Shown here: positions 1 through 11,299 of the stretch, piece by piece
How the letters are laid out: every line of letters starts with the position of its first letter
Numbering within the stretch: position 1 is the stretch's first letter
DNA from: Lepidodermella squamata
Taxonomy: Eukaryota > Gastrotricha
Assembly: GCA_047495785.1 (NCBI GenBank)
Contig: JBLDXI010000004.1
Coordinates: forward strand, 1,922,001-1,986,000
Direction: 5' to 3'
Length of the DNA stretch: 64,000 nucleotides
Notes under the pieces: model-generated
Told to the model about the DNA's origin: nothing
Databases searched by the model: none
Seen by the model: the letters and a program-made list of their open reading frames with translations, nothing else
Made by a program: the position numbers and the translations under genes

Positions 1-536
1 ATTCAATTATTTCCCAGCACTTCCACGCTGAATACCACAGCATTCCACGCCCAGTATCGATTATCGATCATCGGTTATTGGTGATCAATCAACTGACTGA
101 TTGACATTAGCTCAGCAATTTTCGATTGTTTCTTGATAGCTTAGAGCTTATATCTACAATCGGCTAATTCATAAGCATATCTTAGGGAACCCTGATCTAT
201 ATTTTTTTTCCTCCGATATGCCATTTATGTAAAATCGTGGTATAAACCCTGTTTTTTTCAAATTTTTCGGACCTGTTTAAACAGTATGTTCAAACATAAG
301 TACTGTATAAAAAGATTGTTTAAACAGCCCCAACCCTGAATAGCGAATTGGATTACTCCATGACGAAATGTCACCATAGCCGTACCCTATCGTGAAATAA
401 GTAAAGTGTTCCGCCTTACGGCGAAAAGCCTACTTCCTTCACACTGTGCGGCACCGACACAATTCAGGGTGAATAAAAAGGATAAATTTTATTTCACAAT
501 TTTTTACATTTGCGGGGAAATGAATAATTCGCTGGC
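1..536. other. Intergenic, no gene seen
   Basis: AT-rich sequence with no coding signal on either strand. The last part (about 455-520), with the text GGTGAATAAAAAGGA, is the 3' flank shared by the ankyrin genes; close matches occur near 12650-12720 and 58085-58150. Confidence 0.5.
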
Positions 537-1412
537 TCAACATGCTGGCCTCGCTCGAATTGCTCCCCGGAATCTCAGTAAATCGGCCGCAACGGTTCTG
601 TTATTGTAAATCGCCAAATCAAGAGCTGCCTTGCCATCTTTATCTTTCACATCCTTAATTGCACATCTGTCCAGCAACAGTCGAACTGCTTCTACTTGCC
701 TCATCCAAGACGCATACATCAATGCCGTCTGGCCATTGTCAGCCTTGGCCTCGATGGCAGCCCCGCGATAAAGTAGCAGTTCAACTACTTCCACTAGCCC
801 ATTCAAAGCCGCAAAAATCAACGCCGTCGCGCCACCGTTAGCCTTGGCATCGATGGCAGACCCGCGATCCAGCAGCAGACGAATTACTTCGACACGCCCA
901 TTTGCAGCCGCCCTTATCAACGCCGTCCTGCCAAGGCTTTCCTTGGCCTCGATAGTAGCGTTGCGATCCAGTAACAGCCGAACTACCTCCGCGTGTCCAT
1001 TATTAGCCGCAAAGATCAACGCTGTCATGTCATCAGTATTCTTGGCCTCGATGGCAGCGATGCGATGAAGCAGCAATCGAACTACTTCTACGTACCCATT
1101 CGAAGCCGCAAAAATCAACGCCGTCATGCTACCACGCTCCGCCCTCGAATTCACATCAGCTCCACGACCGACGAACAGCTGAACAATTTTCAATCGCTTG
1201 TCTGATTGTGTCCCTTTGCACGTAACGCTGTGCAGCAGGCTGCCATTTTTCAGGTTATAGTAAAGTGCGCAGTCAAACTCCCTTGGGTTGCACCAGTTCG
1301 GGTCGAATTTACCGCCCGTAGATTCGTCGATCTCCGCGACGAGCTGCCGCACCTGCGTGACATCTCTCGCCTCAACTGTTACATTCCACAACTGCTCGTA
1401 CACTTCAAGAAC
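537..1412 (-). CDS. Ankyrin-repeat protein 1 (last exon)
   Basis: This large terminal exon has about 291 open codons ending at 537. Residues from about 80 onward are six to seven ankyrin repeats of 33 residues (TALIFAA..GHVEVVRLLLDR pattern), so a protein-binding scaffold role is expected. The N-terminal 80 residues (MYEQLW-like start, DPNW, LLHSVTC) are a lineage-specific cap shared by all four copies. No ATG opens the frame: it runs back to AAATTTAG at 1413-1421, a splice acceptor, so at least one 5' exon is unidentified. The copy is the most diverged of the four and ends in RARPAC. The C-terminal residues and 3' flank match the other copies in position. It lies downstream of protease 1 on the same strand. 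No catalytic function is implied. Confidence 0.8.
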   Translation of the reverse strand, partial: VLEVYEQLWNVTVEARDVTQVRQLVAEIDESTGGKFDPNWCNPREFDCALYYNLKNGSLLHSVTCKGTQSDKRLKIVQLFVGRGADVNSRAERGSMTALIFAASNGYVEVVRLLLHRIAAIEAKNTDDMTALIFAANNGHAEVVRLLLDRNATIEAKESLGRTALIRAAANGRVEVIRLLLDRGSAIDAKANGGATALIFAALNGLVEVVELLLYRGAAIEAKADNGQTALMYASWMRQVEAVRLLLDRCAIKDVKDKDGKAALDLAIYNNRTVAADLLRFRGAIRARPAC

Positions 1413-1827
1413 CTAAATTTGAGAAGACATCGGAAAGTTTAGTGAAATTGAGCACATCGGACCCTTCGTTTTCTAACCTAATTAAAATTACAGAAATAAA
1501 GCAGAAGTCTCAGAAACTTCGGGCTCTGGTGTCAGTACAATTGAAAACCCCAAATACGGAATCTAAAACTCGAAAAGTACATTTGGATACCAAAATCGCG
1601 TTGCTGAACCTAATGTCACGAGCCGTCTCGAAAATTCGCTCTTCTTTTTGGCATAACAGTTTCAGAGTTGCAGTCTTTTGCCTTCAGGGACAAAAGGAAA
1701 GGCCTCAGATCGCTGGCATCTTGATTTACTAAAAATGACTGGGAAGCCCTTACTCTGATTTCGTATTTGATTATGACACAGTGTTCCGTATTATCCTACG
1801 ATAGGTTGATGTTCATGGAAAACTTAC
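1413..1827. other. Spacer between ankyrin 1 and protease 1
   Basis: No independent gene is seen. On the minus strand, GAAATCAG followed by AGTAAG near 1757-1767 matches the acceptor of the possible short last exon of the intact proteases, so the protease transcription unit probably once reached here. Confidence 0.4.
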
Positions 1828-1909
1828 AGGTCGTCGCTGCCTCGAGACGCAAGAGCCAGGCTGGGACCAGGTTGCGTTTGAGAGGCACGATATGACCGAA
1901 TTTCCACGA

Positions 1910-3022
1910 CAGGGTAGGAAAATAATTTTTTTTCCCCAATCCCACTTTTTTGAGGGTCTCCATTTCCCCACAAAAAGTGCCTTTTTCGCCGAGAAACTGT
2001 TCTAACTAAATTCACAGAGAAACGTGTAAATAAGAGTCACAATTTAATACAAAATTATTAGCCTGAGTTGGGAAAACGTGCAAAAGACACGTGCCTGGCA
2101 CACAAGATATTTTAGAAAATTAAGGAAGTTTTCCTTGGGAAAAAATTAAAATTTTGCATGAAAATGGAAATAGGAAAATTCACGTTTCCCCGGTTTTTTC
2201 TGGCAGGACGTTGGGCTATTTCAGCGTTGTAGAAAGATCTGCTATAAAGAAACGTTTTCCTTTCGTCCGGAATTAGAAATCCTTCATGCCAAAATGTTTT
2301 CTCAATTGCAATTACGAAATTTAAAACTTTTGATATCTGGGGAAATTTGAAAAACAAATTAGATATTCTGAATCAGCGCAAAAAGTTGGTGTAGGGTGCA
2401 AATTTGCGCGCGATTATCGTCCAAAATGGGGAAGTAATAGGAGAAAGAAAATATAAATTTGTTTGTGCGTGCGAGCGCGCGCGCGCACTACGCAAATGAG
2501 CTCTCTCTCGCAGTTGCCGCTGACTGTTGTACTGTTTACACTCGTTGTGCGCGCAGTCGACGTCGCCGCGCGCGCACACGCACACACAACAATCGCGCGC
2601 TGAGAAACTTTACCTTCTCATTTCTTCCCCATTTTGGTAGATTATTGCGCGCAAATTTGCACCCGGCCTTAACTTTTTGCGCTGATTCAGAATATCTAAT
2701 TTGTTTTTCTGATTTCCCCAGAGTTCAAAAGTTGAATTTTACGCATGCGCTTGCCATTAAGGCTTCCCCAGCGAAAAAAAATCAAACCTACAATACGGGG
2801 AAGTATAGGAATTGAAGAAACGAGATGGTTATTAGCAAAACCATCTCGTTTCATTTCCCCACCTCGAAGGCTATGGTGAAGAGTAATTTCGTGTAGCTTT
2901 CCCAAGCCGAAAATTGACAAAAAAGACAGAAAATCGCCCCATTTCCCCACATTTTTAGGTCTCAGGAATAAAATTTTCCCCATTCCCACTGGGATCGTGG
3001 GATGGCAGATTTTCCTAGCCTG
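1910..3022. mobile_element. hAT-like foldback element, 1113 bp
   Basis: The ends are CAGGGTAGGAAAAT and its near inverse (CAGGCTAGGAAAAT read from the right). They are flanked by the perfect 8-bp duplication TTCCACGA at 1902-1909 and 3023-3030, typical of hAT. Inside, 2330-2420 and 2625-2720 form a long inverted repeat around a GC-rich (CG)n core near 2470-2580. There is no transposase frame, so it is non-autonomous. It sits in the CCP3 exon of protease 1. Confidence 0.88.
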
Positions 3023-3269
3023 TTCCACGAATCTCGAAATTTGGCTTGCATGATATGGTTCGGTTGGCTCCGAAGCTCCATAGACCAGGAGACACGGTGC
3101 CGTTTTGTATCGCTGGTGGCGGTCCGCAAACTTTATACGATAATTTTGTTACAGTGAAGAATGGCTGGAAAATATTCACCTATCGGGTTACACCTTGTGT
3201 TTATCACCGGCCGAAAAGGAGGTACGCACGTGGCGATCGAGACCGCGGACTAATTGTTATAACCAGGGT

Positions 3270-4360
3270 CTATTGTCTGGCACAATGGACTCCTGCATAA
3301 GCTTATTGAAGCCGGTGTCCCCGAGCCTATAATCCGCTGGGTGGCCGACTTTTTGCGCGGCCGTTGCTTCAAGCTCAAAGTCGACAGCGAGCTCAGCGAA
3401 CAACACCCGATCTGCTGTGGTGTGCCTCAGGGCTCACCGCTGAGCCCACTGTTATTCATCTTTTTCACGGCGGATATGCAGCCGATGGGACTGCAGCCCG
3501 ACGATGGCAAGCGGAAGGTAGCGAACGGAACGTATGCTGACGACGCCCTCAACTGGGCTTACGGCAAGTCGCTGCTCGACTGTACCCGCCGAATTCAAGC
3601 ACAGCTAGACGTCACGGTCGGCTGGTGCGAACAATGGCGCCTGATCTTGAATCTCGAAAAATGCGAGGTCATGCTTTTTGGATATTATAACTCAGTGCCC
3701 TCGATTTCGCTCAAGCTCGGAAAGCACACAATAAAACAAACACCCTCAATTAAGTACCTGTGTGTCACGCTGACCCCTCAACTCAGCTGGGAGCCTCACA
3801 TATCCAGCATCTCCGCGAAGTGCCGTCCGAGAGCTGGTGTCCTACGAGGCATCATGACACGTAAGATTTTGCCACAGCGACTAGGAATCATGTTTCATAA
3901 ATCGATGGCCGAAAGCCTGGCCACGTACGGCTCGCCAGCATGGTCCTGTCAACCCAAGTCTTCTATCAACAGACTATTTGAAATACAGGCGAACGGGCTT
4001 CGCGCTGCCCTCGATTTGCCTTACGACGCCGATTCCTTTGGCACTTTATTTCTGGCTAATGTGCCCTCAATTGAAGACATCTTCACCGAACGTCTGGAAC
4101 GCTACGGCCAACGCTGCCTGGCAGCTGGCGATGTTATGGCCGACTACATTAAATACATAGCTTCACTATCTTTCGATAGCTTCGGCCATAAGACCATGAA
4201 CGATCATTCTCCCGCATGGCGCATACGGCACTTGGTCGACTTAATCCCAGTTATGCCTCGGCGCACAAATTTTAACTGGTTGATATTTGAAGCTCGGCCA
4301 TCATTGCCAGAAACTTCTACTCTACAGCTGTGCACCTCATCCTTGCCTTTAGATCCTTAG
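3270..4360 (+). pseudogene. Reverse transcriptase fragment (LINE, jockey/CR1-like)
   Basis: The open frame begins at the left edge of the insertion. It shows the RT palm motifs CGVPQGSPLSPLLF and YADDALNWAYG (catalytic Asp pair), then a thumb region with IKYLCVTLTPQLSWEPHI. There is no ORF1, no endonuclease and no RT fingers, so the copy cannot move itself. The frame stays open for about 360 codons, so the insertion is not old. Clade assignment is by motif spacing only. Confidence 0.85.
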
Positions 4361-4463
4361 CCCTCGAGCCTACCGAGAATATGCTGCCCTCGTCTAATTC
4401 AGCGTCAGCCAATGCCTGTCCGTGCCCAGAACCCTGAGGCCTCAAATTCAAACATTTTGGCGA

Positions 4464-4925
4464 GCCTTGACTGAGCCTTTAAGCCTTTGAGCCCAGAACC
4501 TTGACTGAGCCTCCACCCTGAGCCCGCGAGCCTGAGCCTGGCTGGAGCCCTGACCGAGCCAACTGGTGAGCCCTGGAAATATAGTAAACAATTGTGCTTT
4601 GCCTTTTACAGAGCCTTGACTGAGCCTTTAAGCCTTGAGCCCAGAGCCTTGACTGAGCCTCCACCCTGAGCCCGCGAGCCTGAGCCTGGCTGGAGCCCTG
4701 ACCGAGCCAACTGGTGAGCCCTGGAAATATAGTAAACAATTGTGCTTTGCCTTTTACAGAGCCTTGACTGAGCCTTTAAGCCTTGAGCCCAGAGCCTTGA
4801 CTGAGCCTCCACCCTGAGCCCGCGAGCCTGAGCCTGGCTGGAGCCCTGACCGAGCCAACTGGTGAGCCCTGGAAGTATAGTAAACAATTGTGCTTTGCCT
4901 TTTACAGAGCCTTGACTGAGCCTTC
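4464..4925. repeat. Minisatellite, 148-bp unit, about three copies
   Basis: Units start at 4464, 4613 and 4761, with a partial fourth at 4909. Each is made of degenerate (T/C)GAGCCT hexamers followed by an AT-rich 46-bp stretch that runs GTGAGC...TTTTACAG. The 102-bp part has stops in all three plus frames. The minus-strand frame is open, but 148 is not a multiple of three, so coding is unlikely. Confidence 0.9.
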
Positions 4926-5204
4926 GCCCTGAGCCTACGTCATACGTGCCTACGTGCCTTGAGCCTTCATCTGAGCCCTTCGTCTGAGAAACTCACCCAT
5001 CACCTGCAGTCGCGGAAAAATCTTATTGAGTAAACTTGAGCCTCCCCTCGTGCTTAATTTATTTTGTGTTGAGGACCAATCCCGAAACCCGAACTCGACT
5101 CGGAACAACGGAGCAATCCTACGAACAGAACAAAGCGTCAAGCCAAGCGAACCACCCAAACAAACCAGCTGCAAACCAGTCACCCAGAATCAAAACGAGT
5201 CAAT

Positions 5205-5295
5205 ATAACAAAAAAATAATAATAAAATATATAATGATAAACAAATTAATCATAATGATGTATGATAATTTGATGATATAATGATATGATGAAAT
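5205..5295. repeat. AT-rich simple repeat
   Basis: AATAATAATAAAATATA followed by ATGAT-rich sequence, probably near the tail of the LINE copy. It is duplicated exactly at 25625-25715. Confidence 0.7.
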
Positions 5296-7026
5296 ACCTG
5301 ACTCTGCCCCTGGTCCGAGAGCAACTTTATTTAATGTTGGATGGACTTGAAACAATAAATCTGAAAAACTGCCACAACCAGGGTTGCATTTCACGCTCCT
5401 TTTTCCACGCTCCTTTTTCCACCGCAGTTCCGGGCCTTAGAACTGCACCGGTGTCTTGCGAAGTTTCTAGGTCAACTCGGGTCACAAATCCCGCGGATAC
5501 GCTGGGCACGGGGCAAGACTGCGGTGGTGTGGTCGTCCGATTGCTAAAATCTGTGTTGTCGGAAATCCAATTCAAAACTTTACAGACTCTACTGTAGAGG
5601 CCAGGAATGTATCCAGTGCAAAACCCATCGCCATTCGAAATTATGCCAAGCATCGATTATGTCTCGATTTCAAACACACGAGAGGGCCCCCAGAATCCCC
5701 AGAGCAAACGTCGCTGTTGCCTACGGCGGATAGACAAATCTTCGAGTCGGTGATTTTGACAGATTCCGAGCGGCTGCGGGAATACTCCATTGAGCAATTT
5801 CGGTACGACCGAACTTGAAGATCCAGCTTCCTCGGAGTCTCAGACAATCTAGCTGAAATATCAGAGAGCATTAACACGCCGGAATTTTGTAAATGCAGCA
5901 TTCATTCGAAAAGGACTGCATAAACGTCACATCCGAATAATCGAGGCGAAATTGTTATTATAAACTAGCGAGAACCCCACGTAGATAAAAAGGTGAAGTT
6001 AGGGCCCACTCCTGCTCTGCTACTAATATACTAATACTAATACTAGGTCATAAACATGTCGGACGAATAGTCCGACTTTTTGATCTAATGCTCTAGGTTA
6101 CCAGCTGGGCCATGCGGGCCTGTGGGCCTCAGAAAATCTCTTCGCACCGGCATTCCCTTCCCTCAATACCTCTTGCCGAGCTGAGAGGAATGATTCTTCA
6201 AAACCAATCCACGCGATATTTGCACACTGCACACAGCATACCAGTTAAGATTTCTTCATAAAGTCTATAAATTTTTACACGCTTTCATACTAGGAAAACT
6301 GGAACCAAATAAAAATAAATTACTGTGTACATTCATAAATTTTTTCCTTGTACATATAGAAAAAGTATTAGAAAAAGTACTAGAAAAAGTATTGGAGCAT
6401 ACTGCTTTTAAAGTAACCCCAGCCAACGGCAACCCCTGAATCGCACCCATCGATCGAATTGGCGTTGACAGGGTTGGCTCGACACATGGTTCTCGCGTCA
6501 GGCAAACAAATCGGCTGCGAGAATCTTGGAAGTGGCGTTGCTAGTCGCAGAAGAGCGAAATCAAAGTCGTATAAATTCTGACTGCCGTTGTAAAGTGGAT
6601 GCACCAAAGGAGGAAGCGACACAAGGGAGTCGTAAGAGCCCGCCTCAGACCGTAAACCGATATTGTGGCGACCTAGTAGCGCTTTGATACTGTACGAATG
6701 AGAAATATACCATCGAACAGGTAAATGAAAACTTCAACGTACAAAGTCGGAGTCTCTCCAGCATCCCAAACGCAATGCGCAGCTGTAATCAGCCATTGCT
6801 TCGAGATGAGGGAAGCTCCGCAGTATTCGGCTGATGTTTCGCCACTTTTGTAAATTTCAAGGAGAACCTGGATCAAACATCCTGTTTGTTTAGCATTAAA
6901 ATGTTAAATCGAAGCAAACCAGCCACGGAAACTCGTGTGCTCCTGCTGGCTGATTGCCTGGCCCTGTTGATTTCGCCGTTTGTTAAGGGTTCATAGCACC
7001 GCATCCGGTCGCCTCATCTTGAGCAC

Positions 7027-8433
7027 CGTGTAGTGTATGCGCAACAAGACAGAAGATAAACTCTCTAGTTTATTGCAAGTGACTCATCAGCAAGATAGCA
7101 ACAACAAACATCTCTCTAAGCGCGTATTTATAGTCCATAGAAAGATCCAGACTAGACTCTTTTGGAATATGGCCCAGTGCCAGTTTGGCCGGATGCCAAA
7201 ATCGGGACATTGGCAGAATGCCAATCTGGAACATTCTCCACACCTCCGCCGCCACTTTGAAACCAATCTATTTCGAATAGGTTACAGGTTTCAATGCCCT
7301 TAGACGACCATGCTCGCGATCGAGCGGCTGATCTGCCACAGGCTGCTCACCAATCACCTCTCTTGATCGATAAACTCCCCGCTTCTTCGGGACATCGCCA
7401 CTTGGCTCAATCTCGGGGATTTCCCCGACTCGGGCTTGCTCGACAGACTGAGGTCCGCTCGCCGGCTCCGGCATCGGCATATCAGGCAACGACACTATTT
7501 CACCCTATCTCGGAGCGTCCACGGCTGGGATTCCCATCAATTCATTGGGTTCCGAGTCTTTACTCGTGCGACGAATGATCAGCGTGTCGACGCCATAATC
7601 CTGCGCCACACTCAACCATATAGGTAGCCGGACCCAGAACTTTCGCAATGACGCCTGCAACCCAACGATGATTAGCTTTCAATCGAAAATCGCGCACCCA
7701 CACCTCCTCTCCTTCCACGAAGTTTCGCACAGCACCATGTTGCGACTTGGCAGACCATTTGTCGACTTTGTCATTCGAGCTATGGAAAATCAAATCCAAC
7801 GGCCACCGCAACTTTTGTCCCAACAGTGCTTCAGCAGGAGAGATTTGCGTCGTGGTATGTGGCGTATTCCGATAGGTCATTAAGAATCGTTGCGATTTGG
7901 TCAGACCAAGAATCGACGGCTTGCTTTGTTCGGCCTTCATTGCCCGTTTGAACGTCTTCACAAACCGTTCGACCTCACCATTAGTTTTTGGCGAATACGG
8001 AGCCGCGGTTATGTGCTGAATACCGTTTCGTTCTACGAAATTTTGAAATTCAATGCTGGCAAAAGCCGGGCCGTAACCAGCTGTCTTGGAATACCAAATC
8101 TCGCAAACAACTGACTCAAACCTTCAATCGTTGACTCCGTTGTAGCACGATTCAAGCGAAGGACTTCTGGCCACTTAGACTTCGCATCGACAACCAACAA
8201 CCAGTAGTAACCCATGAATGGTCCTGCGAAATCTGCATGTAGTCGGCTCCAATTTTCCTCGCAACCGTTGCCAGCATCACGAACATAGCAGTTAAGATCA
8301 TGCTCTTAAGATGTGTTGAGTCTCGGCTAATACGCGAGTCTTTGCCCCGCTGTTGAAACGATCTAGTCTTCAAGCGTAAAGTCCCTGAAACCGGGTTTCA
8401 TGCTTGTTAAGCTGGGAAAACTCGGCTATGTGT
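7027..8433 (-). mobile_element. Ty3/gypsy retrotransposon fragment with one LTR
   Basis: On the minus strand the order is integrase, then a purine tract (GGCGGCGGAGG), then an LTR at 7027-7243 that begins TGTGG and ends ACA. The LTR abuts protease 1 exon 1. The left part of the element (gag, protease, RT, RNase H, 5' LTR) is missing beyond 8433, where a DNA element begins. The LTR edge agrees with the place where homology to the intact proteases stops. Confidence 0.8.
7560..8340 (-). pseudogene. Gypsy integrase fragment
   Basis: Minus-strand frames give the end of the zinc-binding region and the core start (NWSRLHADFAGPF, LLVVDAKSKWPEV). After a break near 8040 come the core end and C-terminal part (YRNTPHTTTQISPAEALLG, then WVRDFRLKANHRWVAGVI). 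The frames do not join, so the gene is inactive. Integrase catalyses cDNA insertion; at least the middle of the DDE core is damaged. An exact copy lies at 27980-28760. Confidence 0.82.
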
Positions 8434-9008
8434 AGGGTGAATCCACGATCTTGTCAACCGGGGAGCTCAAAAATAAAATTGGCATATGCCTCATATATTA
8501 TATATTTTCAGAAAGCTCGGGATGTGAACTTTCATTTTTTTGCTAAATTTTCTCAAAATTACCCGATTTTCACAACTTTGACACTCTGTTACGTAACTCA
8601 GTATAGAAGCAAATTTGGGTCAATTTTTCATGTTTTTTGCCCTTAATCTTATTCGAGCCCAGGTGTTTTCAGCTTTCAACGACTGGGTAACTATTTCCGA
8701 CTATATGAGACGAGTGCTTTGCAGGTACCCGCGACCTTGCATGATGTTTCATTACGCAATGACACCATGTAATGTCAAATCATGTCAAATTTCTCTGTAC
8801 GTCACGAAAAAAGTGACATTTCATCGCCAATCCATGGAACCGGGTCCAATCACCCCAAAACGTTTTATTCTCTTCCCCGGAACCCTCATTAACCTTTTTT
8901 GATACTTGGATGCCTGCAGAAAACTCCCAGAGATGAGAAAAGTGCGTGACGTACAGAGGATTTTCTCATCGTGACGTACAGAGAAATGGTTACCAACGGA
9001 ACGTTTCT

Positions 9009-9050
9009 GTTCACCTGAATTGTTCACCTGAATTGTTCACCTGAAAACGA
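9009..9050. repeat. Triple 13-14-bp tandem repeat
   Basis: TGTTCACCTGAAT is repeated three times inside the 2.28-kb DNA element. It is copied exactly at 29429-29470. Confidence 0.8.
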
Positions 9051-9979
9051 TGTTCTAACTCAAAAAGGTTTACTAGGTTATCTGTACAATTGAAAAAAAC
9101 CGTGATTCCTTGAATTTTTGGGGTCTCACAAGTACCTAAAATAAGACCAATGAAACTTGCATGCTTAAGTGTGAAACCAAGCACAGAATCAGTTAGCTGC
9201 TGTCTAATAACGTCGAAAAATACCCAGATGATGATATATGAGCAAGCTACGACGATAGGTAACATCTAAAAAATAGTCCTCTGTACGTCACGTTAGGACT
9301 TCTCTGTACGTCACGGCGTTTTTCGGGTCCCACTATTAAATTATGCATAATTAGCCCTTGTTTTTTACCGGAAAACAAACTAGACGTTATAAGCGAATTA
9401 TGGGATGAAAAATCAAGCCTACAACTGCTTTAATTCAGAGGAAATCAAATTTGCAAAATCGAACCCAAAATCGCTGGATTTTTTTCTCTGTCTGTCACGC
9501 GACTTTGTATCGTCGACCAAGTCACGCCCGTTAAGTCTCCAGCTTAGATTTTGATGGCAAGGACGCAAAAAATCGTCCTCTTTCCAATGAATATAAATTT
9601 ATGGGTGTTGAATCGCCTATTCCGCTGCTAGCTCGCTTATAGCATCTCTAAATTCTAAATTCAAATTTATTGGTCCATCAGTATCAAAAATATAAAAGAA
9701 CAAGGTAACATAACAAATTCCCTTCTTTCGAACAATATGTACAAAGTGACAGAGATGGCACGCGGTTGCGAGACGACATGCGCTTGCCGGCGGCAGTGCG
9801 CTGAGGACACTAGTGAGCGAGCTAAAGGAATATTTATCGTATACAGAAGAATATATGGATGGGTTAATCAGAACAGAAGGAGTGCAGCAGGAAGAAAGAG
9901 AAAAGAAAGGAGAAGAGGGAACAGGATTATACAAGACAAGACGCACAAGATGTAGAAAGACGGAAGAAACACGGAGCGA

Positions 9980-10663
9980 TCACACACCGAAGGTGGGCAG
10001 AGGACCCCGAGGAAGCCTGCTGGCGATCATGGCCAGCGGAGACCGGGGCACCGGGTTCGCAGAGAGACGTAGTTGCTCAACAGCTTCGCGGATCGGGAGG
10101 ACGAAGCGGACGGCGTTGTCGGCGTAGCGGCGCTGCGTCTGTTCAAAGAAACGCGGGAGACTTGGGACACCAGCGCGACGTTCGAGGCCCGTGACTCTGA
10201 CGCGGTCATCGCGGCGGACGTTCAGTAGAGCCCGGAGGCAATCGTTCTGAAGGACATCAAGGCGCTTGAGTTGCCGCTTGGGTGCAGTGCAGAAAACGAT
10301 GTTACCATACGTTGACGTGGTTCGAACGAGACTTAGATACGCGGTTCGGCGCCACCGGCGAGAAAGGCCAGGGGCTCGACAGACGCTGCGAAAGTGTGAT
10401 AAATTGCGAGTGCAGCGGGTGATAACGCGGTCCATGTGGGCCTTCCAGGTCAACTTAGCATCAAGATGGACACCAAGGATGCGCATGACTGGGACTTGCG
10501 GGATCGCCGAGCCGTCGAGTGTTAGTCGGGCATCGTAGCTGCGCCACGCGAATGGCATCACTTCACTCTTGGAGGCATTAAACTTTTGCCGCCACTCGTG
10601 GGCCCACGCTGATATCCGGTCGATCTCATTCTGGGTAGCACGCTCAGCTTCAGGAAAATCCAC
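9980..10663 (-). pseudogene. Non-LTR reverse transcriptase C-terminal fragment
   Basis: This 227-codon frame starts just after where the YADD box should be and shows the RT thumb and connection region: FNASKSEVM, MRILGVHLDAKLTWKAHM, LVRTTSTYGNIVF. This is the usual C-terminal half of jockey/I/R1-like elements. There is no catalytic YADD and no endonuclease or RNase H. The sequence is GC-rich compared with its surroundings, consistent with a foreign insert. An identical copy is at 30400-31083. Confidence 0.85.
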
Positions 10664-10712
10664 CCCTCGAGGTGGTGGATTTTTCTCTGTAAGTCACTCG
10701 TGGATTCACCCT

Positions 10713-11299
10713 GTAACGTTGTGGATTGTGAAAAGAAGCAAACCCTGGAAATCTCAGCGAACTCACTATGAATTTGTTGATGAATTTGTAGTGAAATTGA
10801 TCACTCATTGTGGAACCGCTGATAAGTTGAACTTCGGCGCGCATTCTGATTGGTCAATTTATCGTTGCTAATGACTCCGGGATGAAACAATTTAGTCGTG
10901 TGATCCACTAATAAATTATTTTATATTTATGCAAAAAATGACCTTGCCACACCCTCTGCAAGGTTTCCATTGACCACGAGCGTAAACTCCATGTTAATGA
11001 TGGTAAATAGGTGCAGCAAAAAAACACTTGTTGAACAATTTTTATGGATCGCACGACAAAAATGTTTCATCCGGGAGTCTAGCAACGATCGATTGACCAA
11101 TCAGCGTGCGCATTGGGTTGGACTTTTAAGTGGTCACACAATGCTCGTGCACAGTGATCACTAGGCTTTTATCTGTTAAATTGAGTAGTTTTAGCTCTTA
11201 GTAAACGCGCAAAAATAGTTGAAACAGGAAGCTTTCAGAAACAGACACGCCTGACGATAAAAGTCGCCAACACGTCGCTTCTAAATCTACTAACATAAA
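10713..11299. other. Spacer upstream of receptor pseudogene
   Basis: No gene is seen. The last 90 bp (from about 11209, CGCAAAAATAGTTGAAACAG) match the 5' flank of the open receptor copy (from about 55423), so this is the old promoter/5' UTR region of the receptor. Confidence 0.5.

Larger units (their letters stand above)
3270..5375 (+). mobile_element. 5'-truncated non-LTR retrotransposon
   Basis: The insert lies between two copies of AACCAGGGT, which is single in the intact proteases, so this is a target-site duplication. It opens inside reverse transcriptase motif A (VWHNGLLHKL) and runs through the RT to the stop at 4360. It continues into a GAGCC-rich 3' region with a minisatellite and an AT-rich tail. 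Truncation at the 5' end is the usual result of incomplete reverse transcription. Confidence 0.8.
1828..7026 (-). pseudogene. CCP-trypsin protease 1, multiply interrupted
   Basis: Exons identified by alignment with protease 4 are: exon 1 remnant about 6913-7026, exon 2 6743-6867 (TAAHC), exon 3 6403-6689 (DFALL), exon 4 5385-5852 plus 3180-3269 (GDSGGP and CCP1), and CCP3 exon 3031-3130 plus 1828-1909. The signal peptide is cut off at 7027 by a gypsy LTR, and the rest of exon 1 has a TAA right after the CGAMNP motif. Exon 4 has a 1-nt loss near 5655, a 14-bp tandem duplication at about 5391-5424, and a LINE inserted with duplication of AACCAGGGT (3261-3269/5376-5384). The CCP3 exon is split by a hAT-like element; its two pieces add to 182 bp, exactly the intact exon length. 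The CCP2 exon is missing. Clearly dead. Confidence 0.9.
8434..10712. mobile_element. 2.28-kb DNA element with 15-bp TIRs
   Basis: AGGGTGAATCCACGA at 8434-8448 is matched by its perfect inverse at 10698-10712; the flanking dinucleotide is GT on both sides. Seven copies of a CTCTGTACGTCAC motif, in both orientations, lie at 8793, 8946, 8971, 9279, 9302, 9486 and 10685, like transposase-binding subterminal repeats. There is no transposase frame. A LINE RT fragment (9980-10663) lies inside. The 2-bp duplication would fit a CACTA-like element, but superfamily is unproven. Confidence 0.65.

Noticed and set aside
1442-1732. 96-codon plus-strand frame
   Set aside because: Ser/Lys/Arg-rich noise with no homologous frame in the other blocks.
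4479-4887. Minus-strand frames over the GAGCCT minisatellite
   Set aside because: Periodicity of a noncoding repeat; the unit length breaks the frame.
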